This document shows positions 33,035-45,058 of a DNA stretch of 64,000 nt, in pieces (the first letter of the stretch is position 1; each line of letters opens with the position of its first letter). Position numbers and translations under genes: made by a program. Location: the NCBI GenBank assembly GCA_964019055.1, contig OZ025224.1:873501-937500 (forward strand), read 5' to 3'. A model generated the notes under the pieces. The model did not search any database and was not told the origin of the DNA. It was given only the letters and a program-made list of their open reading frames with translations. The DNA is from Anthopleura xanthogrammica (taxonomy: Eukaryota > Cnidaria > Anthozoa > Actiniaria > Actiniidae).

Positions 33035-33195
33035 TTCAGGGTGGGGGTGGTGGTGGGAATGTGGATCGGAAGTTGGGGGTGGGGTGGGGATGGAAATTGG
33101 AATTTTGGATGGGGTGGGGTTTGGATGCGAATTGGAATTTGGGGGTGGGGTGGGGTTGGGAGGGGTTGGGAGGGGATGGGAGTTGGGGCTGGGGT
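33035..33195 (+). repeat. G-rich minisatellite (ggggtgggg)
   Basis: Repeats of ggttgggggtggggtgggga type with interspersed ggaattggaattt give a strongly G-biased plus strand. Many GGG or GGGG runs are only 1-7 bases apart. Confidence 0.85.
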
Positions 33196-33599
33196 CTGAA
33201 GGTTGAAAGAGGTTTTGCTCGTGTTCAATACTCAATCGGTTGACTGAGATATGTTTCTTACAAGCAGCGTGTTCAAATCAACTACAAAACATTTTGCACA
33301 ATTTGTTCTTATATATGCTTATAATATACATTTATTCCAGTACAGTTTTATTATAAATAACGCATGCATTTTGATTGGTTCTGAAGATACCACGTGATAG
33401 TCGGCACAGTAACTATGGTAACGCATAGTACCGCATCTTTGAGCTTGACTATGTTAAGTACATTCCATTATCTATAAAATTTACACACCTAAAAAGGATG
33501 ATGAAAGATCACATTTCTGTAAGATATTTACACTAATTATCACGAAAACAAATCATAAAATCAAATATTTTGATTTCAATTGAGGTTCAAATCGTGTCA

Positions 33600-33945
33600 G
33601 TTCCTATTATATATTCTTGTCAGCTGATAAATTGGAGTAATCCCATTGGATAATCAATCGTGTCAGCTGATAAATTGGAGTAATCCCATTGGATAATCAA
33701 TCGTGTCAGCTGATTAATTGAAGTAATCTCATTGGATAATCTTGTCAGCTGATTAAGGGAGATGATCTCATTGGATAATCTTGTCACCCGATAAATTGGA
33801 GTAATCCCATTGGATAATCAATCGTGTCAGCTGATTAGGGAGATGATCTCATTGGATAATCTTGTCAGCTGATTAGGGGGATGATCTCATTGGATAATCT
33901 TGTCAGCTGATTAAGGGAGATGATCTCATTGAATAATCTTGTTGA
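33600..33945. repeat. ~40-57 bp tandem repeat, about eight copies
   Basis: Units of tgtcagctgattaagggaga, then tgatctcattggataatctt, recur with length variants. The early copies carry taaattggagtaatccc, the later ones taagggagatgatctc. Confidence 0.85.
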
Positions 33946-34230
33946 GGAATCAAGGGCATCAGCGATATACTACTGGGGACTTCGCGATCAACTGGGGAAA
34001 AAGAAAAAAAATTAATATTTTTAATTAAGTATAAATTTAAACTTGAATACAGATCGAGTTTGGCGCGCGCTGAACAATTTTGAGTTTATAAACTAAAGAT
34101 AATAAAAATGATGCGTCCCCTCTAAGCACTGTTCTTTCACTTTTACTATTATATATTATATTTTATATTTTTATTGCCATCAAACATGCAAAAAATGTAA
34201 CATGTTTCGTTTTGAAAAGTGTCACGCAAC

Positions 34231-34295
34231 AAGTAAAGCATGACATCAGCACGGTCACGCAAAGTAAAGCATGACATCAGCACGGTCACGCAAAG
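34231..34295. repeat. short tandem duplication (~31 bp x 2)
   Basis: The segment agtaaagcatgacatcagca, then cggtcacgca, occurs twice back to back, upstream of a segment with aacatggcggc. No gene is confidently assigned here. Confidence 0.8.
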
Positions 34296-35003
34296 TTTAT
34301 GCTCGATTGCGAACAAGTGAGCAGGCCAGGATTACGAGTAACAGCTTCTGTTCCAGCAAACATGGCGGCTGCGAAATAAGACATATTGCAGAGCTTTCCT
34401 TCGCGGCGAGCTCAGTTTTACAAGCAAGCAATTCTTCTTCATTCATTAGAGATGATCAGAGGTATGTGAACTAGAATATATTATCTTATTATCGGAGCAT
34501 GGACGTGGTTAGTTCGACATGGGTTTCTATAAGACTTATAAGTTGGAAACCTTTCAAATAAAGTTAATGTCCAGTGTTCCTCTTATTCATTAGTTACTTA
34601 AGTATTTTGAGATTCCGAGAACTGCAAAAATTGAATGAGGCAGTTGGCTGAGTCTATTAAATTCGATATTTTAAGAATTTTTTTATTGTGGAAAATCCGG
34701 TATCCTGTAGACTGAAGGAATGGACTGGACGTCGGATCTTAGATTGCAAAAAAACATTCTTCGAATTTTCACGTTTTTAAAGGCTATGGATAATCCTAAT
34801 ATAGATCAAAAACATTTCCAAGCATTAGAATTTTATTTATTACTTCTATATTCCGAATTATGAGAGATTTTCTATTTTGGAAAATCCGGATCCGAGCATA
34901 GCTGGACTGGATTGGACTTCGGCTAACTGGATTCTCCCGGATCGCATTTTTTTGCGCCGAATTTGCAGGTTTTATCCTTCAATTCTTATTCTAATATTCT
35001 TAA

Positions 35004-38000
35004 CTAGTAAACTTGTGCTAAAATTTTGCAAAAAAAACGAGATTTAATTATTTTTTTAGATTGGAGAACAATTCGAATTTTTTGGTTCCCCTTGGTAAAG
35101 CCATGCACAGGCAACCCAACACTTAGAAAGCACATGTTATCCTTACCTCCAGAAGAGGAGGATTCTTGCAGATCTTGGTCAATCGCTTCAGACCGTAACA
35201 ACGGTTTCCTAGGCAACGGTTCTACTTTGTTTCGAGGTAAACGCAAGGAATGCGTGTTTCTGTTCGCTCTGTTATTTCGTTCAACCATGTCTGCATTACC
35301 GTTAGCGTCACATTCTTCTTCGTCTATTCGTCCAACATTAGCGCTTATTCTTTGGTGCTGATAACGTCTTAGTGCAGGACTTCTTTCTGGTACCTGATTG
35401 GGTAATTGCGCATATGTGACTGTGACTTTTCGGTTCTCGTTTTCGGAAGAGCTGGCGTCACTGCTACTGACTGTCGCAGGGGACTGGATTAAGACATCAG
35501 AATGTTGTTTTACTTGAACACTTGGCGTATACAGTAGAGGTTTCCTATACTAAAAATAGAATATTACGTCATAGGTTACTATTTATAGACGTCATTTCCG
35601 GTTTGTGTGGAATTTTTCCCAGCTGAATGGGCAAGTTCATAGATGATTAGTTATTGATTTTATAGCCTTCAATTTCATCGTTTACCCTTTACTGAAGGCT
35701 GGTTATGAGGTTCATTCAGCCGATTGATAAATATATTTCATTCTTAGCATTTACCCAGACCTACATGTTCTCGGCCGAGGGTAACCGCGTAGGCCTGGTT
35801 ACTAGAATAGTCCGTATGCACATGCTTTTACTTACCTCTTCTTTTAAAGTTATTTCTCCTAGAGGGTGGTCTTTGAAATAGCTAATAACTTCCCCTACTG
35901 TGTCGAATTTTTGCGCTCCGACGTAGTACGAGTTGTCTCGTGTTAAAACTGAATGATGACAGACATATTTACCAACACTATAGAAAAAAAGGAAAAGATT
36001 GAAGTTAATATCTTCTGCAAAAACAACATTAAAAAAAAGACAACTTGATCATGCCAAAGTCACGAAGAAATCACGAAAATACCACTGCCTTTCTTTTAAT
36101 CAGCGTTAGCCTCATTTTAGTGTCAAAATATTCACAAATACTGTAAAGTAAAGAATGCACAACTTCAACAATACAAACACTTTTTAAAAAATTCCATGGA
36201 CCTTCACTGGAACACGTGAATATTCTACACAACATCGAGAATTATCCTAGGCAACAGAGATCGAAAATACAGTCGTAAAGGAGCTAGTAACAAATACTAC
36301 TCAAACCAATACTACATTTGAACAACTTAAAAAAATAAGAGCTTAGTCTTCCTGTGTTGAGAATTTTTTCACAGAAAAATCTTAGAATTTTGTATCTTAT
36401 TTGAGGAGTTTTACTGACCTTAAAGAAAGAAATAATTCTGATGTCATGTCGTAAGAGAATATAAATGAACCAGGATCCGACTTTTGAAGGAGATCTTCCG
36501 CTTCCGCTCTGGTGATGCTGAATGGATTCCAGCTGAAATGAAATAACAAATTTAGTATTTTCATTGGTTTAATTTTACTTCCGGTTGGCCTTATATGGAA
36601 ATGCCTCGATTGAAATATCCCACTTTCAATATTCTGGTTGAGTGATCACGCACAAAGCAATCCAAGGCGAAGCTCCAGGGAAACAAAAGAATACTGATTT
36701 GATTACTCGATTGTTTCCCCGCGAATCCTCGTCTTGAATTGCTTTGTGCGTGATCACTCAACCAGAATATCGAAAATGGGTTATTCTTTTGCGTTTTACC
36801 ATATATAAAGGCCTTGGGGCGTTGAGATGGTTGGATGATTACACAAAGACCTTTGCCGAGTAGTGATCATGGTGCATTCTGGTCTAGCTTGGGTAACAAT
36901 GAATTATTGGCTTGGTTAACTTATTTAAGATTACTAAACATTGCTTCTCTTCCTACCAACTTAAACATACTGCGCATGCGTAGTTGATACTTGATGTAAA
37001 ATTACAAATGATTTTTCGTATAAAATTTTGAAAAAAAAAAAAAGAAAAAAAACTATCATACAGTGTTAACCTCACGCATTTCATAATCTCTGCATATTTT
37101 CTATCAACTTTTTTTATCATCTTTTCCTTTTTTTTTCAACAATGGAATGTACTTGAGTTTCCCTTCATCCCACGCCAGCTGGATTAACAGTACAACAACA
37201 AGCCAATCAGAACTCAAGTTTTACTCACGTGACTGTTTCACAAGTTGTATAAAGAGTGATGATGTTTACATAAAAATATTGTCTTCTCAATTAATTTCTT
37301 AATGAAATTTTTAGATATATTATAAGCTATAGAAGATGAAAAAGACCCCGACAAAATGAGGATTTTGTTTTCGGTCTAGACGTAAAACCGTAGGTTTTAT
37401 TTGCGTAAAAAAAGTGGTTTCTAACAACTGTGGACATAACACGACGGTAAAACACTCGCCTTTCTCCGGTTCGATTAAAAGACTTGATATCGCATGTGAG
37501 AAGAGTTTGTTAGGACTATTCCTTGATTCAAGGATTTTTCTCTGGGTTGTCCGGTTTTCCTCCCTCCATAAAACCTAACACGCTAAATTCCAATTCCAAT
37601 ATTAAGTTTACAGTGCCCTGACTTTGAACAGCCCAGAGTTTAAAGAAATAAATTATTGTCTGAACTAACTATATGTTGTTGCTGATAATGACTGTTTGGA
37701 TTCGGCAGCCAAGCAATATGTCAAAGTTGAAAATGAGAAAGGAAGGTAATTTGAAAAGCAAGAATAATAAGGGATTAAGGAATAACGAATTAAATGGTAT
37801 GGAAAGAAACTGCAATAGAGATAGGGAAATAAAAAAACAAACGAAAAGTAATTAAGAGAACAAATAAAGCCGAATAAAATAAAAACTGTCGTTGAAATGA
37901 AATATGATGAAATCTAAATAAGAAAGAAATGAGAAATAAAAGAAAAGAATGATTATAAAAGACTGAATATATAAAGTACTCGTGCAAAGAGAAAACTACG

Positions 38001-41000
38001 TAACTACGATTGTATGCTTATAACTGATTTAAAAGCAAATACTACTCTTCTCTTCTCTTCTCTTCTCTTCTCTTCTCTTCTCTTCTCTTCTCTTCTCTTC
38101 TCTTCTCTTCTCTTCTCTTCTCTTCTCTTCTCTTCTCTTCTCTTCTCTTCTCTTCTCTTCTCTTCTCTTCTCTTCTCTTCTCTTCTCTTCTCTCAGTTCT
38201 CTTTCATTCCTTCTCTCTCCGTCTTCTTCCTTCTCAACTGATTTTCTTTCTTTTTTTTTAATCAAAATATTTTTCAGATGCTTCTCTTCGTTCTTCTTCA
38301 AAAGTCATTTTCGAGCAAATTTTACTTTCTTTTCTGTTCTACAAACACCTCAAATTTAATTCGAATGATGAGTATAACACGATATTTGAAAATGTCCAAA
38401 CTGTTTATGGACGAAGCAAATAAATAAGAATCACTCTTCAACATCTACTTATACCAATTCCTTAAAAGTCAACACAATCAATTCATCTTTCCATTCTGCT
38501 TACTCAACTTAATGGCAATCGCTAGGCCGACTTTTATAAATTATAAAACAAAACGAAAGAATATACAGGATTGAAACAATAGGATAAAGTTACAAGTCAT
38601 AAACTTCAGGAAATTGTAACAAAGATATTTGGGAAGTATGACTTTATGTCAAAAGTTCATATTGACTGGATTTTGTTATGGTTCCTGCGAGAACTGAATC
38701 GCTGGAAATGGCAAAACAATGTGTGAGTTGATGTATAGTTTTTTCTTGACGCGACGTATTCATCTTCATGACACAACTGAGTAGAAAGGTTCTTCATCAG
38801 AAGCAAAAACAGTTGTGAAAACGACTCAATATTTCTTAAGATCCGGTTTCTCCTGTTTTTCCATTTCCGCAAAACCAAACACACTAAAATATCTAATTTG
38901 ATCTGTGAGTTAGCCGTGTCCTGACTTAGATCAGCCCGGGGTTGTTTCAGGGTTCGATCTGTGAGTTAGCCATGCCCTGACTTAGATCAGCCCAGGGGTT
39001 GTTTCAGGGTTCAATCTGTGAGTTAGCCGTGCCCTGACCGTTAGATCAGCCCAGAGCCGGGTTGTTTCAGGGTTCGATCTGTGAGTTAGCGTGCCAAGGG
39101 TTTTCCCAACTTTTTATCCCCTAGCTGCCTGGCTTACATTGTGCTTCCAATATTGTGATGTTCGAAACCAACTTCACTGCAGCAAGCCGGCAAATCCTTA
39201 ACTATGTAGCGATTAAGTTCTAGGTGATTTGAAATGATCTCTATTCCTAATTGGCTGAAAATGTTCTAATCTTATGCCTCAGGCAATAATGTCGAAACCA
39301 TTTTCAAGGAACTTAGTTTCCTTGCTGGTTCCTTCGAACAGCGCCTGCCTTTAGAACTTTATATTTCCGCCTATATATACTTCTAATTTTCATTACCGTT
39401 ACCTCAAAATGATAGCAAGTTCCTTACTTATGAACTCGTATATATGATATCGTTTCCTAGGTAACTACCTCATGTAATATTGCTCATTATGGAGCGCTGT
39501 CTTAGTATGATTATGTTGTATTGTGTTTTTATTTTGTCTTCTTTGTGAATCCATTATGAATTCTTCTTATAAAGTACTTGTAGTAAGACCAAAACAAAAT
39601 ATAAGCTTAGAGTTTTTTTAGAAATGAAAGAAAAAAGGATATTGATAAATTTGGTCATTCTTATGCCTTGGTTTTTAGATTTTTTAAACTCGTTTTTCCT
39701 ATCGGGAAAAGGGCAATTTTCTTCATATGTATTGTCTCAAAACGGACACCTGTCTGCCAAAACTTCAACGCTCTTCATTTTATTCAGAATTTCTCTCCCC
39801 CGAGCAATACTAACGGAAGGTATTTCCCAATATATTTGTCAGAAATGGTTTTCTTAAGTCTTTATCAAGTCAAAACAAGTTGAAAACGATTATAATCTAA
39901 AATATGGCTGGTAACTTTCATCGTTGCTAAGGTAACAGACGAATCCGTGTAATACTTGTCAGCTCGTAAAACAATAGAATTTTTCTGACGATTTGGGGGA
40001 AAAAAGTATTCTTTCTAATGAAAAAAGGTTGTCGCAGATTTTCGTGACCTTACTCATAGCTTTCTAAGTATTTTTTTTTCTTTCGACTGGTGTAATTAGT
40101 CATTTTTTGTAGGACTTTTCTATCTTCGATGGAAATGATTATAAAGTAAATATACTTATATTTTCTGACGAGTACGTGGAGATTTCTTCTCCAGAATCGG
40201 AAAAAGAGCTCACTATTCAGCAAGATATTCCAATAAGTCGAGTGAATAATGATTTTAATTACTCAATATTCTGATGTTTAGGAATTAAGACTATCTGACT
40301 TTACGAGGAATCCTAAAAACGAGAGAATTTCGTAGGAAATTCGAAGTCGCATTCAATGTCTACAATGGATTCAATTGTCCAAGTTGGCAAAAACATTTCA
40401 CTCTTCTCAGTATTCGTATGAGAAATGAATGATCATATTTGGAGTTTTTGCTGAATTTTTTCCAAGATGACCTTTCGATATTGAATTGTATTACAAAATT
40501 GACTTCCGTTGGTAGAGAAGTTATGACATTTTAAAATATCTGAAATACATTGAATATTTATGTTGGCAAGTTGTTGAGTCAAATTTGTTCAAAGCGCTTG
40601 CACCTTGAAAACAAAACATAAAAGGACGAATATAGAACCCATTGAATTCAGTTCTTTAAGATTTAAACAATGTTGAAGAAATTCTTCTTCAAGGTTTTAT
40701 TCCGCTCTATTCTTTTTAGAGAATAAATTTTCGACGTGAATATTTTACGTTAGGATTGAGTATTCGCACCAGAAAGTCAAATATTGTTTTTTCGCTGATT
40801 TTTTTCCTAAAGCGAAATTACTGACCACGGGCGGTTTGTACTCGTTGAACAATTCCTCTCGAATCTTTTTTTAAACAGAAATGAGAAATTAAGCTTATAT
40901 AGTGTCGTTAATGATCTTTAGCTGAAATTTTTGATATTTTTGGGAGCCTCTGCAAATTCGAATCCAAATAGAACAAATGCAAGCTTACACTGCTCGCTTA

Positions 41001-41453
41001 AAATGTAAATTTAAAGCAGAATAAGTCGTCAAGCAAATGGGAATAATGGTTGATAAAAAACGCATAAAAAACCGGGTGAACATTGAGAAAATATTCCTAC
41101 TTCCTGTTATGTACAAAAATAAAAAAAAAAGATTAAAAAGCTATACTAAAAATAACATTTTTTGATGAAAAAAGCAGTTCCTTTTTCGAACCTTTCGTGA
41201 TCTTGAATCTATTTAGAATCTTTGCCGATGAGTCTGATTTTATCGAAAGAGCATTCACTCAAATAAACCCGGTAAAATTATTCTAGTTTAAACGTGTTTA
41301 AAAGGGTAGATTTTATAGTACTTACACAGATGCTGACTGGATGGTTTTACTTGCGGTAGTAGTGTTGGTTGAAATGGAGCCATTTGTAGACGGTGTTGAT
41401 GAAACTGGGTTGTCTTTTGCTAGTGTCACACTACTAGAACATGATATACCCAT
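35004..41453 (-). CDS. atypical SH2-domain protein with possible N-terminal acylation and ITIM-like motif
   Basis: Exons in order: 41326-41453, 36419-36532, 35836-35977, 35004-35549; 309 residues, phases agree. If translation starts at 41453 the protein begins MGISCSSS, matching the MGxxxS myristoylation pattern with a nearby Cys; an in-frame ATG at 41468 would give MVISSMG instead. A Ser/Thr-rich linker leads to an SH2 domain at about residues 43-125 (WNPFSITRAEAEDLLQ ... GSFIFSYD ... KYVCHHSV ... FDTVGEVISYFKDHPL). The FLVR position reads FIFS, so the phosphotyrosine-binding Arg is replaced by Ser. Downstream, KVTVTYAQL fits an ITIM. The first exon is joined by phase only, across a 4.8 kb repeat-rich gap. 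A donor at 35147 (CTGGAG|gtaagg) could remove the last 48 residues; a minus-strand AATAAA near 34833 fits the longer form. Confidence 0.6.
36619..36780. mobile_element. foldback MITE in the SH2 gene intron 1
   Basis: The left arm (cccactttcaatattctggt, then tgagtgatcacgcacaaagc) is mirrored at the right (gctttgtgcgtgatcactca, then accagaatatcgaaaatggg) around a short, less matched centre. Confidence 0.8.
37430..37655 (+). mobile_element. SINE family 1
   Basis: A B-box-like ctccggttcgattaaaag, the body modules gttgtccggttttcctccct and ccataaaacctaacacgcta, and one diverged tail unit (gtgccctgactttgaacagc) occur in the family order. Confidence 0.75.
38044..38192 (+). repeat. (TCTTC)n pentanucleotide microsatellite
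   Basis: About 30 perfect copies run without interruption. The complementary (GAAGA)n array lies 10 kb away at 47978-48125. Confidence 0.97.
38835..39100 (+). mobile_element. SINE family 1, 3' part with tail amplified about four times
   Basis: Body remnants (ctcctgtttttccatttccg, caaaaccaaacacac) lead to four units with gatctgtgagttagcc.tgcc and gacttagatcagccc. These are the same tail units as at 29781-30062 but more diverged. Confidence 0.8.
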
Positions 41454-44400
41454 CGATGAAATAACCATGCAACCTATAACGGAATAGGCGCTAGCTAGCT
41501 CACTTCGCGACAACCATAGCTTTATACAACAAAAACTCCAAAACCTGTAAACATTGTTTCTTTAGAATTAACCAAAACATAGCTAGGCCAAGAAGACGGA
41601 GGCGAGTTTAGTAAAATGTACCATCCAACAAGTCTCAACGGATTCTCAAAAAGGACGTTTTTTTCTTTCACCGAGGCTGACTTAGTTTCTCTATTCCTTG
41701 GAGCGCTTTCAGTTGAAGAGTAAAGGATTAGTTAGATCATGATTGACATGATATATCGCATTAGGCTTAACTAAGATAACATACATACATATATTACTAT
41801 ATTCATTTTTTTGTAGCTCTAGGGTCCTCGCAAAGGATCTTGGTCACTGAGTACTGTTTGGTTTGTGCTCTGAGTATAATTTTATGGAAGAAAAAAGAGT
41901 GTGGGAAAAATTCTTAATCAATGGTTTGTCAGTGTGTTAAAAGAAAGAAAGGAAGAAAGAAAGAAAGAAGGAAGGAAATTAAGAAAGAAAGAAGAAAGAA
42001 AGAAGAAAGAATATTTAAGAATTGAAAGTAAAAACTTGGCACATTGACAACGAGTCCGAATGCTCTTTTGTCTCCATAGCAACGCTGTAAAGGCCTTAGT
42101 GAATTTTTAAATTTAAGTTTCGCCTCCAATAATGTAGCAAAAACGTATTATTCCAATGCTCAAAACGGTCAAATTATTGTTATTACCATTGAGAATGGTT
42201 CTAGCACGAGGAATGAACGTTTCGTGAAACGATGGATGTGTTTTTTTTCACTAGCAGTTTTTGGACAGGTGAAAATACTCAAAAGAATCATTATTACTTG
42301 AGGCTAAGGTTCGTGATTAGGCCTTGTTTGACAATGATCCAAGGAAAGATAAGTTTTTTGAATAAATTTTCTCCTTTTTCGATTTCCCCCTTAAAATTAT
42401 GTAAAAAAATCGAAATTTTCATAGAACTTTCTTGTTATCTTTTAAGCGTTTAGTATAAAAATTATAGCAAAAGAAAAAGAGGCAAAAAAAAAAAACCAAC
42501 AAAACAACTAAATATGAATATATTTTACATGACTTCTTAAGCTTACTTGTTTACGACAATACAAAAAAAAGATTATTGTAATTCTCAGTTGTGTTGTGAC
42601 TTTTGAAAAAATTCGCTGTTTGGCGAAAAAAGAGTTTCATCCCTAAAAATTAAAAACTATTGCACTGATAAGGTTCGATCTTTGTTGTCTGAGTCGATCA
42701 TTCTGCTACGGTACGGAACATTGACGACATCATTTAAACCAATCACAGCACGAGAGATTATCGTATATCCAAAATGCACGGACATGCCACGTAGCATGCA
42801 GTCACGTACTTTTGTTTTTCACTTTTCGTAATACTACAATGGGATCCCTGTGTCTTATCCTTTCCAGTCCTCCTCCTCATTGTCTACACAGGAATTCCAA
42901 AAACGTAAAAGCGAAAGTTACTTGCGAAGGTTATGACGTTGTTCCTAATCCACTGAGCCGTACGAAATAAGCCAATCAGCGAATAAATTTTTTTGTGGAA
43001 TAATTTTTGTTATTCATTCTTTTACCCAGACCCTTCTCGGCTTTCTAACGAAAACTCAAAGGTTCTCGTAAGAAAAATGGTTTTTAATTTGATTGTTTTA
43101 GAAAAATTCAAGCATAATAAATCCCCCCCCAGTGGAATTATGAGGGAGGGCGTTATCCAGTCAGTCTGTCATTTTAGTACATTCAGTGGCTTTTTCTGAG
43201 TAGGACAGAATAATGCATTGTGAGAAAAAAAATAAAAATTCCGAATGCAGCTCTAATACTAATGAAAAAACGCCTGAAAAAACTTAACGCATTCTCGTTC
43301 CCAGATCCTACTCATTAGCCAAATCGTAGGCTCTGGGAAACCCTACTGACCGGAAGCCAGAATCTTGCGACCAAGTCGTCAGAGCGCATGCTCTATCTCA
43401 TGATCGCTGACTATAAAATGCTGGCTCGATCTTTCTAACGGCTTGTTTACGACTTCTGTTTGCAAAAGTTTATATGTTCGACGAATGGAAATAGGATTTG
43501 ATTCAATATTCGAAGATATATAACCGTACTAGTCGATTTGGCTTGCTTGGTTTCCGCTGGTATGTTTGTTTATCCTATTAACCAATCAGAGCTCGACCAA
43601 TGAAATTTGATATATTTATAGGGTTGCCCAGAGCCTACGATCTTTCGTTAGAAAGCTGAGAAGGTTGTGGGTACGAGAATGAACGTAACGGGGTAGACCT
43701 CGACAGATTGCAAACGGGGCGGGTGCATTCTGGTCTAGACTGGGTACAAAAACATCATAATAAATAAATGATAAATAAAAGATAAATTACATTACGACAG
43801 ATTTAAAAAGAGTGCAGACTTTCAGAATTTGTTTTCATCGCCGGCCAAACATTCACTCGACCGACCACAGGTAGCCCAAGCCAAGGGTTAGTGGACGAGA
43901 GAACGATTTGAATTTCATGTGGTTTGAAAAGATGCTTTACTGAGGACTTAATATTGCTATGTTATTTTGAAAAAACTCTCTACGATTGTTGTTTGGTAGT
44001 TGAGGAACAATTTGGTATTGGAATGTTGGCATAAAATCGCTATTTTAGAGGTTTTGAGCCGTTTGAAAATTTGCCGTCGCTCTTCTCACCGACAGCTTCT
44101 TCAACATTTCACACTAATCCTCCCCACTTGGGGATTTTTTGCGTCTTTTAAGGATTGATGTGATAGTGAAATGTTGATTTACTCATAATTACTATTCATG
44201 GACGAAACCCCCCAGGTTCTGAAAACACGTTATGGGCCTGTAAGCTGACTTTAGGGTGGAGTGTGACCAAACATTGAGTCTTGTTAAACACATTTTTGGA
44301 ATTTAGAATTTGAGGGACAAATTTAGTTATTAAATATCTTCCCATCTGTCTTCACATTGCGTGCTTGAATTGCGTGCTTGAATTGCGTGATGAAGATGAT

Positions 44401-44459
44401 ATGAGTGTGTCTAATACATTATTAAACTCATAAGTCATCTGCACGCAGACGCTGAGTAG
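39101..44459. other. long non-coding stretch, first exon of the SH2 gene embedded
   Basis: Apart from the SH2 gene's presumed first exon (41326-41453), I see no exon I can support. The stretch holds a (GAAA/GAAG)n tract at 41938-42015. Weak inverted pairs lie at 43026/43647 (cttctcggctttctaacg and its inverse) and 43328/43622 (cgtaggctctggg and its inverse), suggesting a decayed foldback element around 43010-43745. At 43867-43885, ccacaggtagcccaagcc matches a terminus of the foldback at 56141-56412. Confidence 0.5.
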
Positions 44460-44691
44460 GGACTCCCACAGTAAGGGACTACTGTTGCATGTGTTGCCTT
44501 GGATACGCGAGTGGATCAAAAAAACTTTCCTATTGTTTCAACACTGTGCCATAACTTTAATCAAAAATCTGAAGTGACAAATATCCATCCATTATAATCC
44601 AGAACAGCTTCGAATAGGCTCTTGTTTCTCAACTTAATGTTGAAGGAGTTGCCGATTGCTATATACCATATCTGACTGTGAACTTATGGTA
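44460..44691 (+). other. possible 5' UTR exon of the glycosyltransferase-like gene
   Basis: A strong donor (cttatg|gtaagtaat) lies at 44691/44692 and an acceptor (ggattttag|gctta) just ahead of the coding ATG at 45059. Together they imply a non-coding first exon ending at 44691. Its 5' end is a guess. Confidence 0.35.
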
Positions 44692-45058
44692 AGTAATATG
44701 ATAGACTAATTAATAATGTGTTACTAGTCTTGAAAGAGCGTGAAAAATCGGATAAATATATTCAGTTTTTGTAAAATCATTGTAAAATTGATTTGATTTA
44801 TTTCAATACGGGTTGCTCAATCAGTAATATATTGCATTAAAAACTGTTATCCTTAGAGGCCCTAATATACATGTATGACTTACAAGGCAACAACTGAATT
44901 TGAAACAAGACATTATCTTCAGTTGATAAACTTCAAAAAATGTCAGCACCAAATGATATGAAATGTCACCAGATCTGTGATAATTTGATACTGCAGTAGA
45001 TGTCGGCAGTACATGACAGTCACTCTTTGTTTGTTGGGGATTTTAGGCTTATATCGAA

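Noticed and set aside
33004..33243. Pro-rich minus-strand and Gly/Trp-rich plus-strand frames
   Set aside because: They are by-products of the G-rich minisatellite.
34271..34474. Plus-strand frame ending at a donor-like gtatgtg, possible first exon
   Set aside because: It starts inside a short tandem duplication, no downstream plus-strand exon is visible, and the translation has no recognisable feature.
35026..35361. Plus-strand frame of 111 codons
   Set aside because: It is antisense to the last SH2 exon, with no domain and no splice context that improves on the minus-strand reading.
38014..38301. Frames of repeated LLFSS / REEKR
   Set aside because: They are translations of the (TCTTC)n microsatellite.
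41326..41544. Longer reading of the SH2 first exon beginning FWSFCCIKLW as a membrane segment
   Set aside because: There is no ATG in that upstream part. The shorter start at 41453 or 41468 fits translation better, although an upstream exon cannot be excluded.
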